Notes: generated by a model not told the origin, from the letters alone. 64,000 nucleotides of DNA from an uncultured Prevotella sp. (GCA_944320235.1 CALUGQ010000001.1:62001-126000), one strand, 5' to 3'. Positions 25,347 to 34,678 are shown, numbered from the stretch's first letter. Translations and numbers: made by a program.

Positions 25347-26321
25347 TCACAATTTCCTGTGCATCATCTCGCGGGCGTATGCGCGCAGCTGCTCCTTGCG
25401 CCCCTCAGCCACGCCTACCGCCGAGAGGCACTCGTTTGCACGGCTGAAGTAACCGTTTATGCGCTCCTCGCACAGGCTGCGTATGCCCAGCTGGTCGTAG
25501 ATGCGGGTGACGGCAGCCACCTTCTCAGAGCGGTCAAAGTCGGTTGCGGTAATCCAGCGCATCAACTCGGCACGCTGCTCCCCGTCGGCACGCTGGCAAG
25601 CATTGATGAGCATGTAAGTCTTCTTGTTCGACACGATGTCGCCGCCGATGGCCTTGCCGAACACGGCCGGGTCGCCGTAAACGTCGAGCAGGTCGTCCTG
25701 CAGCTGGAAGGCCAGCCCTATCTGCTCGCCAAACTTGTAGAGCGCGTCGGCATCAGCCTCGGGGGCGTCGGCCAGTATGGCCCCCATCTTGGTGGCGCAG
25801 GCCAGTAGCACGCTCGTCTTCAGGCGTATCATCTCTATGTATTCGGCCTCGGTCACATCGGTGCGCCGCTCGAAGTCCATGTCGTACTGCTGCCCCTCGC
25901 CTATCTCCAGTGCCGTCTCGGTGAAAAGGTCGAGCACGGGCTTGAGCTTCGCCGGGTCGCACTGTGCCATGCGCTGGTAGGCCAGCACGAGCATGGAGTC
26001 GCCCGACAGGATGGCGGTGTTGGCATCCCACTTGCGGTGTACGGTAGGCTTGCCCCGGCGGACATCGGCATTGTCCATGAGGTCATCGTGCAGCAGAGTG
26101 TAGTTATGGTACGTCTCCAAGGCGCAAGCCTGCATGAGTATGCTCTCCGGGTTGTCCTTGTAAAGGTTGTAGGCGAGCAGCATCAGCACGGGGCGGATAC
26201 GCTTGCCGCCTATGGAGAGCACATACTTGATAGGCGCGTAGATGCTCTCGGGCTTGCGGTCATAGCTCAGGCCGGCCAGGAAACCGTTGACCCTGCCGAG
26301 CAGTTCGGTTGATGTAAGCAT
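25347..26321 (-). CDS. Polyprenyl diphosphate synthase
   Basis: A 324-residue all-helical prenyltransferase. The first aspartate-rich motif is DDLMDNADVRRG (Asp79, Asp80, Asp83) and the second is QDDLLDVYGD (Asp209, Asp210, Asp213). GGKRIRP near 39-45 binds diphosphate. Tyr74, five residues before the first motif, is a bulky residue that often limits chain length, so a C15-C20 product is possible, though the true length cannot be told from sequence. It feeds undecaprenyl or quinone side-chain synthesis. ATG 26321 is preferred to the longer upstream frame. Confidence 0.9.
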   Translation of the reverse strand: MLTSTELLGRVNGFLAGLSYDRKPESIYAPIKYVLSIGGKRIRPVLMLLAYNLYKDNPESILMQACALETYHNYTLLHDDLMDNADVRRGKPTVHRKWDANTAILSGDSMLVLAYQRMAQCDPAKLKPVLDLFTETALEIGEGQQYDMDFERRTDVTEAEYIEMIRLKTSVLLACATKMGAILADAPEADADALYKFGEQIGLAFQLQDDLLDVYGDPAVFGKAIGGDIVSNKKTYMLINACQRADGEQRAELMRWITATDFDRSEKVAAVTRIYDQLGIRSLCEERINGYFSRANECLSAVGVAEGRKEQLRAYAREMMHRKL

Positions 26322-26413
26322 ATATTCAGTTCTATTTCGGTTTTGCAAATGATGCCAGCGACGGCGGCAACAAGCCACGGCCTCTCACGGCAGGTGCCGC
26401 CCCGAGCGGTGCC

Positions 26414-27142
26414 TCAGAGCTTGAACACCACGGGTATGCACACCATCGTGCGGCATGGGCGGTCGTTCTGCACGCCGGCTGTCCACTTAGGCATGGTGCG
26501 CAGCACGCGCATGGCCTCACGGTCGAGGTATGGGTGGGCCTTCTTGACCACCTGCAGCCCGCTTATCGAGCCGTCGCGCTCAACCACAAACTGCACCACC
26601 ACGCGGCCTTCTATCTTTTGCCGCTCGGCGGCCAGGGGATAACGGAGATTGCGCGTGAGCCACTTCATGAACTCGACGGCCCCGCCCGGAAACTGCGGCA
26701 GGCTCTCAACAACGCGGAAGTCGAGCGGCTTGTCGTCCATGAGGGCGGCCTGCGCCCCTTCATCGGCCGCGGCAGCCTCCTGCTCGGTCAAGGGCGGCAC
26801 GCTGATGCGGTCGGCCTTGATGGCATCGAGTATCTCTTCCATGATTTCTTCCTCGGTGGCCGGCTTGTCGTCCACAAGCCTTGTCTTCAGCGGAGCCTCG
26901 CTGTGGCGCTCCGGCACGTCGATGAGGCGGAGCGCAGTATGGGGAAGCATCATCGGCACAAGCCCGTCGTCGTGCTCGGGCAGCTCATCGAGGATGTCGT
27001 CGTCTGTCTCCTCGGCTACCGGCGCCTTGTCTGTATACTCAAAGACGACAAAAAAAACGGCCAGTACCAGTATAAGCCCGAGCAGGAACCACGTCGCCCT
27101 GCCCGACTCCAAATCGGCCGCCATCGTCTTCTTTATCTCCAT
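26414..27142 (-). CDS. TonB-family energy transducer
   Basis: A 242-residue protein. It has a short cytoplasmic start (MEIKKTMAADLESGRATW), one membrane helix (about 20-38), an acidic and Glu-rich periplasmic linker without the usual Pro-Lys repeats, and a C-terminal TonB domain (about 155-242): FPGGAVEFMKWLTRNLRYP, EGRVVVQFVVERDGSISG, VLRTMPKWTAGVQNDRPCR. It would transmit proton-motive energy to outer-membrane receptors. An exbB-exbD operon lies about 3.4 kb downstream on the same strand. ATG 27142 is chosen by the MEIKK start. Confidence 0.93.
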   Translation of the reverse strand: MEIKKTMAADLESGRATWFLLGLILVLAVFFVVFEYTDKAPVAEETDDDILDELPEHDDGLVPMMLPHTALRLIDVPERHSEAPLKTRLVDDKPATEEEIMEEILDAIKADRISVPPLTEQEAAAADEGAQAALMDDKPLDFRVVESLPQFPGGAVEFMKWLTRNLRYPLAAERQKIEGRVVVQFVVERDGSISGLQVVKKAHPYLDREAMRVLRTMPKWTAGVQNDRPCRTMVCIPVVFKL

Positions 27143-27204
27143 ACACAGCATAATATTCGCCGCTGTTTCACGTTATAAAACAGTGACTGCAGCATTTGCA
27201 GCTA

Positions 27205-27212
27205 CAAAAATA
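27205..27212 (-). promoter_or_regulatory. -7 promoter box for the tonB-like gene
   Basis: The minus strand reads TATTTTTG, 62 bp upstream of ATG 27142. It is back to back with the porQ box. Confidence 0.55.
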
Positions 27213-27235
27213 GCGCAGATATTTGAAAAAAGAGG

Positions 27236-27243
27236 TAACTTTG
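27236..27243 (+). promoter_or_regulatory. -7 promoter box for porQ-cmk
   Basis: TAACTTTG lies 21 bp before ATG 27265. It forms a divergent pair with the box at 27205. Confidence 0.6.
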
Positions 27244-27264
27244 CCGACAAAATCGTTCGATGAA

Positions 27265-28209
27265 ATGAAAAAAGTTGTTTTTGCATTGCTTTGCACCGCC
27301 ATTGCAACAGGAACGCAAGCGCAGGAAAGCCAGACAGGCTACAACTTCCTGCGGCTGCCGGTGAGCGCGCACGTGGCTGCCCTCGGTGGCGACAACATAA
27401 CGATAATAGAAGACGACCCCACCCTCGCTTTCCATAATCCCGCACTGATTACCGCAGTCAGCGATATGTCGTTGAACCTCAATTACATGAACTACATGGC
27501 GGGCTCCAACACGGCCAGCGCATCGTTCACAAAGGCGTGGCGCGAACGAGGCACCTGGGCCGTAACGGCGCAATACATGGACTACGGCGAGATGAAGGAG
27601 GTTACGGCCGACAACGTGGAGTTAGGCACTTTCTCGGCAAAAGACATCGCCATCGGGGGAGCGTTCGCCTACGTGTTCAACGAGAGGCTGGCAGGAGGCG
27701 TGGCCGGCAAGTTCGTCACCTCGACCATAGCCGGCTACACGTCGCTCGCCGTGGGCGTAGACCTCGGGCTGAACTACTACGACGAGGACAAAGGGCTGTC
27801 GCTGTCGGCCGTGGCACGCAACCTCGGCGGGCAGGTAAAGGCCTACAACGACGACTTCGAGCGCATTCCGTTTGACCTCCAGGCCGGAATCAGCAAGCAA
27901 CTCGGCAAGGCCCCGCTGCGCCTGTCGGCCACCATGACCAAGCTGCACGACTGGAACGAGGATTTCATAAACCACCTTGTGGTGGGCATCGACGTGCAAC
28001 TGTCAAGCAGCATCTACATTGCCGGGGGCTACAACTTCAGGAGGTCGGAAGAGATGGGCATCGACGACGCGGAGGGAAGCAGCAGCCACGGGGCCGGGCT
28101 TTCGTTCGGGGCGGGCCTCCAGCTGGAACGTTTCAAGCTGCAGGTGGCCTACGCCAAATATCACGTATCGTCGGCATCGCTTTCTTTCAACGCCACTTAC
28201 ACATTATAA
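27265..28209 (+). CDS. porQ: Type IX secretion system protein PorQ
   Basis: A 314-residue outer-membrane beta-barrel. The signal peptide MKKVVFALLCTAIATGTQAQ is followed by the PorQ-type start GYNFLRLPVSAHVAALGGDNIT and DPTLAFHNPALI. The rest alternates beta strands and turns and ends with aromatic-rich strands (FNATYTL). PorQ works with PorU, PorV and PorZ in the cell-surface attachment complex of type IX secretion. cmk follows by 3 bp, an adjacency I recall from several Bacteroidota. The in-frame extension to 27223 is rejected because of the promoter box at 27236. Confidence 0.9.
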   Translation: MKKVVFALLCTAIATGTQAQESQTGYNFLRLPVSAHVAALGGDNITIIEDDPTLAFHNPALITAVSDMSLNLNYMNYMAGSNTASASFTKAWRERGTWAVTAQYMDYGEMKEVTADNVELGTFSAKDIAIGGAFAYVFNERLAGGVAGKFVTSTIAGYTSLAVGVDLGLNYYDEDKGLSLSAVARNLGGQVKAYNDDFERIPFDLQAGISKQLGKAPLRLSATMTKLHDWNEDFINHLVVGIDVQLSSSIYIAGGYNFRRSEEMGIDDAEGSSSHGAGLSFGAGLQLERFKLQVAYAKYHVSSASLSFNATYTL

Positions 28210-28212
28210 GAT

Positions 28213-28911
28213 ATGAAAAAAATCACGATAGCGATAGACGGTTTGTCATCGTGCGGCAAGAGCACGATGGCCAAAGACTTGGCCCGCGAGGTGGGCTATG
28301 TATATGTTGACACAGGGGCTATGTACCGCGCAGTGACGCTGTTCGCCCTGCGCAACAACATGTTCCGCGCCGACGGGAGCATCGACGCAAACGCGCTGGA
28401 GCGCAGCATGGGAGAGATAAGCATTTCGTTCCGGCTGAACGAAGCCACGGCCAGGCCCGACACATACCTCAACGGGGAGCGCGTGGAGGACGACATACGC
28501 ACCATGGAGGTGTCGGGGCGCGTAAGCCAGGTGGCAGCCCTGCCTTTCGTGCGCAGCGCGATGGTGGCCCAGCAGCAGGCCATGGGCCGCGACAAGGGCG
28601 TGGTGATGGACGGGCGCGACATCGGCACGACAGTATTCCCCGACGCGGAACTCAAGATTTACGTCACCGCCTCGCCCGAAGTGCGCGCCCGCCGCCGCTA
28701 CGACGAGCTCAAGGCTAAAGGGATGGAGGCCGACTACGGCGAGATTCTTGGCAACGTGGAGCAGCGCGACTACATCGACTCACACCGCGAGGTGTCGCCA
28801 CTGCGCAAGGCCGACGACGCGATAGAGCTTGACAACAGCCTCATGACGATTGCCGAGCAGAAGCAATGGCTCATGGAACGCTTCCGCGAAGCGTGCTCGG
28901 CAGCCGGCTGA
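28213..28911 (+). CDS. cmk: Cytidylate kinase
   Basis: A 232-residue kinase that phosphorylates CMP and dCMP with ATP. The P-loop is GLSSCGKST (10-18), followed by [29 protein letters not shown] and [11 protein letters not shown] in the lid region. It is co-transcribed with porQ. In many Bacteroidota the following gene is ispH; here ispH lies on the opposite strand, beyond a bglX gene, so the local order has been rearranged. Confidence 0.96.
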   Translation: MKKITIAIDGLSSCGKSTMAKDLAREVGYVYVDTGAMYRAVTLFALRNNMFRADGSIDANALERSMGEISISFRLNEATARPDTYLNGERVEDDIRTMEVSGRVSQVAALPFVRSAMVAQQQAMGRDKGVVMDGRDIGTTVFPDAELKIYVTASPEVRARRRYDELKAKGMEADYGEILGNVEQRDYIDSHREVSPLRKADDAIELDNSLMTIAEQKQWLMERFREACSAAG

Positions 28912-28939
28912 AGCCACGAAACAAAGTAACGGCAAAAAG

Positions 28940-29002
28940 GGCAAGGAACCTTAAGAAGCTGCATACGGACATCAATCCGCGGGCTTCCTAAGGTTCCTTG
29001 CC
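28940..29002. terminator. Strong bidirectional terminator between cmk and bglX
   Basis: Two 20-nt arms (28940-28959, 28983-29002) pair with a single A-C mismatch: GGCAAGGAACCTTAAGAAGC with its near-complement. The loop holds a second hairpin (CGGAcatcaaTCCG). The genes on both sides converge. Confidence 0.85.
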
Positions 29003-29033
29003 GTTAATTCAAGGCCTTATCATCCCCACCGCG

Positions 29034-31301
29034 TCAATATACGGTGAGCTTGCAACTCTTCACGCGGCGGCTGTCTGGCCCCACCATGACGGTGAACTCA
29101 CCCGGGTCCAGGCCGTAGCGCAGCTCGCCATCGTAGTATTTCAGCATATCGGGCGTAATGGTAAATTCCACGGTGCGGGTCGCGCCGGCCTTTATCCGCA
29201 CGCGGCTGAAGCCCTTCAGCTCTTTGACCGGGCGGCTGATGCGAGCCACGAGGTCGCGTATATAGAGCTGCACCACCTCGTCGGCATCGCGCCCGCCGGT
29301 GTTGGTCACGTCGACACTGACCTTCACCGAGCCGCCAATGGCCATGCTGTCGGCACTGAGCCGCGGCTCAGAATAGGCGAAAGTGGTGTAGCTGAGACCA
29401 TAGCCAAAGGGGTAGAGCGGGTCGTTGCGCACGTCGAGGTAGTTGCTCTGGTACTTGCGGTACGACTTCACACCCTCGGGAACTGGCCGCCCCGTGTTCA
29501 AATGATTGTAGTAGATGGGTATCTGGCCGACTGCCTGCGGCATGGTCATCGTGAGCTTCCCAGACGGCACACGGTCGCCGAAGAGCACGTCGCAGATGGC
29601 ATCGGCCGCCTCGGAGCCACCGAACCACACGTTCATGATGGCCGGTACGCGGGCTTGCTCCCACGTCATCACCGTGGGACGGCCTGAGAAATTGAGCAGC
29701 ACCAGTGGCTTGCCCGTCTCCAAAAGCGCTGCAAGCAACTCTCGCTGCACGTCGGGCAGCTCAAGGTCAGTGCGGCTGGAGCTTTCGCCAGTCATGTCGG
29801 AGCACTCTCCCATGGCACAGACTATGACGTCGGCCTCGGCCGCAACGCGCAGTGCCTCGGCCTTCATGGCCGCGTCGTCGCCGCGCGGTATGGTCTTGCC
29901 GAACTCAGCTGCCTTCTGCAGGGCAGCGTCGCGAGTGAGGTTGCAACCCTGCGCATAGAGCACGGTGGCCTTGTCCCCGACGGCACGCTCAAGCCCCTGG
30001 CGCAACGTGGAGTAGCGTTCGGGGGTGTAGGCCACGCACCACGTGCCGCAGAGATTGGCGGCATTGTCGGCCAGCGGGCCTATGAGGGCTATCTTGCCCT
30101 GCCTCTCCAGCGGCAGCAGGCCGCCCTCGTTCTTCAGCAATACGAATGTCTCTGCGGCCAGGGCGCGCGCCTCTGCGCGGTGCTCGGCTGTATATACATC
30201 GGTGGCACGGCGGCTCTCGTCGCAATACTTGTACGGGTCGGCAAAGAGGCCGAGCTTGTATTTCGCCTCGAGCACGCGGCGGCAGGCCCGGTCAATGTCG
30301 GCCTGCGAAACGCGGCCCTCGCGGAGCGACTGCTCCAAAGTCTTGTAATAGCCCTCTGAGCACATTTCCATGTCGGTGCCGGCGGCAAGTGCCTGCACCG
30401 AGACGGAGGCGAGGTCGCCCAGCCCGTGGCGCGTCATCTCCATGAGTGACTCATAGTCCGTAACCACGAAACCGTCGAAGCCCCACTGGCTCCGCAGCAC
30501 GTCGGTGAGCAGCCAGCGGTTGCCCGTGGCGGGAACTCCGTCAACGAGGTTGAACGAAGTCATGAAACTGCCGGCCCCGGCCTCCACCGCCGCGCGGTAA
30601 GGCGGGAAGTAGCGGTTGAACATACGCAGGCGGCTCATGTCCACCGTGTTGTAGTCGCGCCCCGCCTCCGACGCCCCGTAGAGGGCGAAGTGCTTCACGC
30701 AGGCCATGATGTTCTCACGGCTTGAATAATCGCCCTGGTAGCCACGCACCATGGCCCTGGCTATGCACGAACCGAGGAAGGGGTCTTCGCCGCCGCCCTC
30801 GGCCACGCGCCCCCAGCGTGCATCCATGCTGATGTCGACCATGGGGCTGTAAGTCCAGCTGATGCCGTCGGCACTGGCCTCCTTGGCTGCTATGCGCGCA
30901 GAGCGCTCTATGGCCAAGGTGTCCCAGCTGCACGACATGGCCAGCGGTATGGGGAAGATTGTCTCATAGCCGTGCACCACGTCCATGCCCACCAGCAACG
31001 GTATGCCGAGGCGGCTCTCCTTCACGGCTATGTCCTGCAAACGGCGTATGGCGGCCACGCCCTTAAGGTTGAATACCCCGCCCAGGCGGCCTTCGGCTAT
31101 GCGCCCCTCGACCGGCGACTTGCCTCCGCTGCCGGTAACGATGTCGCCGGCCCCTAGCAGCGTGAGCTGCCCTATCTTCTCCTGCAGTGTCATGCGCTGC
31201 ATGAGCGAGTTTACGAATTCGTCCATCTTGCTGTCGCGGGCCGGGGCCATGGCTGCCGCCGCGGCAAGGATGGCGGTTAATAAAACTTTCTTCATAATCA
31301 T
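29034..31301 (-). CDS. bglX: GH3 beta-glucosidase, BglX-like, secreted
   Basis: A 755-residue glycoside hydrolase. Signal peptide MIMKKVLLTAILAAAAAMAPA; the GH3 N-terminal barrel includes KFF-like KHFALYGASEAGRDYN and the nucleophile Asp282 in GFVVTDYESL. The C-terminal domain holds GPLADNAANLCGTW and the fibronectin-III-like end (GRDADEVVQLYIRDL). It should split beta-glucosides, for example cello-oligosaccharides, in the periplasm. Start 31301 gives an ATGA overlap with the ispH stop; a second ATG lies 6 bp on. It is out of keeping with its house-keeping neighbours. Confidence 0.93.
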   Translation of the reverse strand: MIMKKVLLTAILAAAAAMAPARDSKMDEFVNSLMQRMTLQEKIGQLTLLGAGDIVTGSGGKSPVEGRIAEGRLGGVFNLKGVAAIRRLQDIAVKESRLGIPLLVGMDVVHGYETIFPIPLAMSCSWDTLAIERSARIAAKEASADGISWTYSPMVDISMDARWGRVAEGGGEDPFLGSCIARAMVRGYQGDYSSRENIMACVKHFALYGASEAGRDYNTVDMSRLRMFNRYFPPYRAAVEAGAGSFMTSFNLVDGVPATGNRWLLTDVLRSQWGFDGFVVTDYESLMEMTRHGLGDLASVSVQALAAGTDMEMCSEGYYKTLEQSLREGRVSQADIDRACRRVLEAKYKLGLFADPYKYCDESRRATDVYTAEHRAEARALAAETFVLLKNEGGLLPLERQGKIALIGPLADNAANLCGTWCVAYTPERYSTLRQGLERAVGDKATVLYAQGCNLTRDAALQKAAEFGKTIPRGDDAAMKAEALRVAAEADVIVCAMGECSDMTGESSSRTDLELPDVQRELLAALLETGKPLVLLNFSGRPTVMTWEQARVPAIMNVWFGGSEAADAICDVLFGDRVPSGKLTMTMPQAVGQIPIYYNHLNTGRPVPEGVKSYRKYQSNYLDVRNDPLYPFGYGLSYTTFAYSEPRLSADSMAIGGSVKVSVDVTNTGGRDADEVVQLYIRDLVARISRPVKELKGFSRVRIKAGATRTVEFTITPDMLKYYDGELRYGLDPGEFTVMVGPDSRRVKSCKLTVY

Positions 31302-32179
31302 GGATTTTGGTGTTCTGTTTCTTTGCAACATATTCCTACGAGCGCGTCGCGGCACTGCTCCATGAGCCACTTGGGCGTGCTCGTGGCACCGCAGATGCCC
31401 ACGGTGCCGACACCGCGCAGCCAGGCGTGATCTATCTCGCCAGGGCCTTCAACCAAGTGGCTGTTGGCATTGACGCGCAGGCACTCGTTGAAGAGCACCT
31501 TACCGTTGCTGCTCTTGTGGCCGCAGACGAAAAGTATGAGGTCATGGCGGGCGGCAAAGGCGCTGACGTTGGGCATACGGTTGGCCACCTGGCGGCAGAT
31601 GGTGTCGAAACTGCGGAAGGTGGCCTGTGGCGAGATGTGGCCTTGGATGTAGTCTATTATGCGGTGGAACTCGTCGAGCGACTTTGTGGTCTGCGAGTAA
31701 AGGTATATGTCGCGGCTGAAGTCGAGCTTGGCCACGTCGCCGAACGCCTCTATCACGATGGCGCGGCTCTCTGTCTGGCCCACCAGCCCGAGCACCTCGG
31801 CATGGCCGTTCTTGCCGAAGATTACTATCTGCGCCTCGGGGTTGGTGTCATACTGCTTCTTTATGCGCCGCTGTAACTGCAGCACCACGGGGCAGGTGGC
31901 GTCGATGATGTCAATGCCGTTGCGCCGTGCCAGCTCGTAAGTCTCGGGGGGCTCGCCGTGTGCCCGGAGCAACACCTTCACCCCGTGCAGGCTTTCAAGG
32001 TCGTCGTGATTGATGGTTACCAGCCCCATGCGGCGCAGGCGTTCGCATTCCTTGCCGTTGTGGACGATGTCGCCAAGGCAGTAGAGCGTCTTGCCGCAGG
32101 CCAGCTCTTCCTCTGCTTTCTTTATGGCTGTGGTCACGCCGAAGCAGAAACCGCTGCCGCTGTCTATCTCAATCTGCAA
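31298..32179 (-). CDS. ispH: 4-hydroxy-3-methylbut-2-enyl diphosphate reductase
   Basis: A 293-residue iron-sulfur enzyme, the last step of the MEP isoprenoid pathway. The three cluster cysteines are Cys12 (SGFCFGV), Cys96 (DATCPVV) and Cys195 (FDTICRQ), at nearly the same spacing as E. coli IspH (12, 96, 197). Substrate-binding motifs RAHGEPPE, GKNGHAEVLG and GICGATSTP are present. It overlaps bglX by 4 bp. No clear -7 box was found; the upstream 333-bp gap holds an AT-rich tail and a GC-rich repeat. Confidence 0.96.
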   Translation of the reverse strand: MQIEIDSGSGFCFGVTTAIKKAEEELACGKTLYCLGDIVHNGKECERLRRMGLVTINHDDLESLHGVKVLLRAHGEPPETYELARRNGIDIIDATCPVVLQLQRRIKKQYDTNPEAQIVIFGKNGHAEVLGLVGQTESRAIVIEAFGDVAKLDFSRDIYLYSQTTKSLDEFHRIIDYIQGHISPQATFRSFDTICRQVANRMPNVSAFAARHDLILFVCGHKSSNGKVLFNECLRVNANSHLVEGPGEIDHAWLRGVGTVGICGATSTPKWLMEQCRDALVGICCKETEHQNP

Positions 32180-32334
32180 TTTTAAATTAAAAATTAAAGG
32201 TTAAAAATTAAAAGGATATGCAATGCGACTGCGCCTCTTGACGTGCGCCGTTTGTAAAGTTGCTTCACCGCCAGCTCGGAGTGGCGCTACGCCCTCTGTG
32301 GCAAGGCTTTGCGCAAGCGGCGAGATAGCGGCGC

Positions 32335-32410
32335 GAAACAGGCCGCCCGCGACCGCAAAACGGCTTGTCCGGGAACACGGAACGGCCTGTTTCAGGATGC
32401 GAAACGCCCC
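32335..32410. repeat. GC-rich hairpin repeat, family member 5
   Basis: Perfect 11-bp stem GAAACAGGCCG (32335-32345) with CGGCCTGTTTC (32383-32393), enclosing GCAAAACGGCTTG. The following GGATGCGAAACGCCCC resembles the 14852 copy. Gap 32180-32512 also has a short AT-rich run near 32180-32215 but no gene. Confidence 0.65.
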
Positions 32411-32512
32411 ATACGCTGCACCAGGCTGCCTTTGTAAGGATATTTCGCAAGCCACGGCGCAATCAGGAATCCCCCGCCGCCACCTTGGCGAGGATGGCCG
32501 CGAGGGGAGAAA

Positions 32513-33613
32513 TCATTTCTTCAGTTCGGCAAAGTAAGCGGCAAGGAGCTCGCCTGCGGCGGCAAAACTGGTCTTGCCGCCGGCGAGCACCATGCGCTCC
32601 TCGTCTGCAAGGCGGGCGCGTATGGCCTCGTTGTTGTAGAAACTTGAGCGCAAATGCTCGTTGATAGTCTCGTACATCCAGTACTTGCTCTGCTCGTTGC
32701 GCCGGTGGTCGAAGTAGCCGTTGGCCTTCACGAAGTCTATATACCGGTACACCATGTCCCATATCTCCTTGATGCCCGTGCCGTAGAAACCGCTGTAGCA
32801 CATCACCTGGGGTGTCCACCCGCTCTCGGGCTTTGGGAAGAAGTGGAGCGCGTTGCGGAAGTTGCGGGCAGCCAGATGGCACTTGTCAACGTTCTCACCG
32901 TCGCATTTGTTGATGACTATGCCGTCGCTTATCTCCATTATGCCACGCTTGATGCCCTGAAGCTCGTCGCCGGTTCCGGCGAGTTGTATGAGCAGGAAGA
33001 AGTCCACCATCGAGTGGCAGGCCGTCTCGCTCTGCCCCACGCCCACGGTCTCGACGAAAATCTTGTCGAACCCGGCCGCCTCGCAGAGTATTATGGTCTC
33101 GCGCGTCTTGCGGGCCACGCCCCCGAGCGAGCCTGCCGTAGGGCTGGGGCGGATGAAAGAGTCGGGGTGCTGCGCCAGCTTCTCCATACGTGTCTTGTCG
33201 CCAAGGATGCTGCCCTTTGAGCGTTCGGAGCTTGGGTCGATGGCCAGCACGGCCAGCTTTCCGCCGTGCTCATTGAGGACATGGATGCCAAACTGGTCTA
33301 TCGATGTAGACTTGCCCGCGCCCGGCACTCCGCTTATGCCTATGCGCACGGAGCGGCCGCTGTGGGGCAGGCACTTGTCAATCACCTCTTGGGCCTTGGC
33401 CTGATGCCCCGGGTTCACGCTCTCGACGAGCGTCACGGCCTGGCTCAGCACCGTGACATCGCCCTTCAGTATGCCCTCTACCATGTCGGCGGCCGACAGC
33501 TCGCGGTGATGGCGGCGGAAGCGCTTAAGGTACGGATTGACTATCGAGGGCTGCTCAACGCCGCTGTTCACCGTCAGCCCCTTGTATTCAGCATTGTTCT
33601 CAGGGTGTTCCAT
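32513..33613 (-). CDS. meaB: Methylmalonyl-CoA mutase-associated GTPase MeaB
   Basis: A 366-residue G3E GTPase that loads and guards the B12 cofactor of methylmalonyl-CoA mutase. The P-loop is GVPGAGKST (95-103); other motifs are LAIDPSSERSKGSILGDKTRM, RPSPTAGSLGGVARKT, VETVGVGQSE, and NKCDG (the GTP-base motif). The mutase genes mutA and mutB are not in the window, so this copy stands apart from its target. The gene upstream (DUF1573) ends 3 bp before this start, suggesting an operon. Confidence 0.95.
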   Translation of the reverse strand: MEHPENNAEYKGLTVNSGVEQPSIVNPYLKRFRRHHRELSAADMVEGILKGDVTVLSQAVTLVESVNPGHQAKAQEVIDKCLPHSGRSVRIGISGVPGAGKSTSIDQFGIHVLNEHGGKLAVLAIDPSSERSKGSILGDKTRMEKLAQHPDSFIRPSPTAGSLGGVARKTRETIILCEAAGFDKIFVETVGVGQSETACHSMVDFFLLIQLAGTGDELQGIKRGIMEISDGIVINKCDGENVDKCHLAARNFRNALHFFPKPESGWTPQVMCYSGFYGTGIKEIWDMVYRYIDFVKANGYFDHRRNEQSKYWMYETINEHLRSSFYNNEAIRARLADEERMVLAGGKTSFAAAGELLAAYFAELKK

Positions 33614-33616
33614 AGC

Positions 33617-34678
33617 TCACTTGGTTTTAATTTTCACTACCACCTTGGCCCGCTCGGGGTCGTTGGTTATCATCAGTATGCGCGGACGGCTGTGCGCCTT
33701 CTTGAGTTCGTCGCGGTAGGCAGTCACCTTCAGCGTGGTAGATTCGCCCGCCTCAAGCTCGCGCTTGCCCAGGGTGACGCGCAGGCCGCCCGTGAACATC
33801 TGCAACGAACGTATCTTCAGTGCCGACCGCCCGGTGTTGGTTATCTTTATCTCGCCCTTCTTCCGCTTCTTGCCATCGAAGTCTATGACGAGCGAATCGG
33901 CCGACATCACCATGCGCGGGGCATACTTGCGCGCCTCGTCGGTCATGCCTTCAAAGCCGGGCAGCAGCACTGCCGACACGGATATCTCCTTGTCCTGGCT
34001 CACCTCATCGCCGGGGTTGTTGGCCAGGTAGACCGTGGTCTGCGTGAGGCCGTAGTCGCGCAGCTTCTCGGAATTGAGCGAGAAGCTTATGCGGCCCACG
34101 TGGCCCGGGCGCAGCTTCTGCGGCGTAACGGCAGCCGACAGATACGACGGCAGGTGCATCACGCTGGGCTGCAGCGTCTCCGTGCCGGCGTTGCGTATGT
34201 ATATCTCGGCCTCGGGCGTGTCGCCCTTGTTTACGTCGTCAAACTCTATGTCGTTCTTGTCGGCCCTGAGGCTGCCGAATTCGTAAGGGTAACTGCCCGT
34301 ATAGTCCTCTACCTCGGCCAGCACTACGCCTCGCATGGTGAGGTATACAGGCCCCTTTGACCCGTTACTGTAAATGGCAGCCGACTTATGGAAGCGGCCA
34401 AGCTGGCGCGCATCATACGTAAGGCGCACCTTGAAGCTCTCTCCTCCGCCCACCTCGTGCCTGGGATAGTCAACGCCTATGCAGCCGCAACTGGTCCTCA
34501 CCTCACTGATTTTCAACTTGCGCGCACCCTTGTTGCGCAGCTCGAACACCGCGGTAACAGGCGCGGCGTAGGCCACGCTGCCGCAGTCGACGGTTTCTTT
34601 CTCAACGGTCAGCCGCTGGGCGTTGGCCTGCGCCGAGGCCATGGCCAGCAGTGCTGCCAGCAATATCTTCTTGTTCAT
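33617..34678 (-). CDS. Secreted DUF1573-domain protein
   Basis: A 353-residue periplasmic protein with signal peptide MNKKILLAALLAMASAQANA. The first domain has the DUF1573 pattern: VDCGSVAYAAPVTAVFELRNKG and the Cys motif TSCGCIGVDYP, an immunoglobulin-like fold. Two more beta-rich repeats follow (near 125-220 and 245-353), each with NAGT/TNTGR-like turns. Function unknown; the Ig-like build suggests binding of protein or glycan at the surface. It sits between the alpha-2-macroglobulin gene (49 bp upstream) and meaB (3 bp downstream). Confidence 0.85.
   Translation of the reverse strand: MNKKILLAALLAMASAQANAQRLTVEKETVDCGSVAYAAPVTAVFELRNKGARKLKISEVRTSCGCIGVDYPRHEVGGGESFKVRLTYDARQLGRFHKSAAIYSNGSKGPVYLTMRGVVLAEVEDYTGSYPYEFGSLRADKNDIEFDDVNKGDTPEAEIYIRNAGTETLQPSVMHLPSYLSAAVTPQKLRPGHVGRISFSLNSEKLRDYGLTQTTVYLANNPGDEVSQDKEISVSAVLLPGFEGMTDEARKYAPRMVMSADSLVIDFDGKKRKKGEIKITNTGRSALKIRSLQMFTGGLRVTLGKRELEAGESTTLKVTAYRDELKKAHSRPRILMITNDPERAKVVVKIKTK

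Noticed and set aside
32513-33613. Idea that meaB marks a methylmalonyl-CoA mutase locus here
   Set aside because: No mutA or mutB sequence is present anywhere in the window. The gene is grouped with secreted-protein genes instead.
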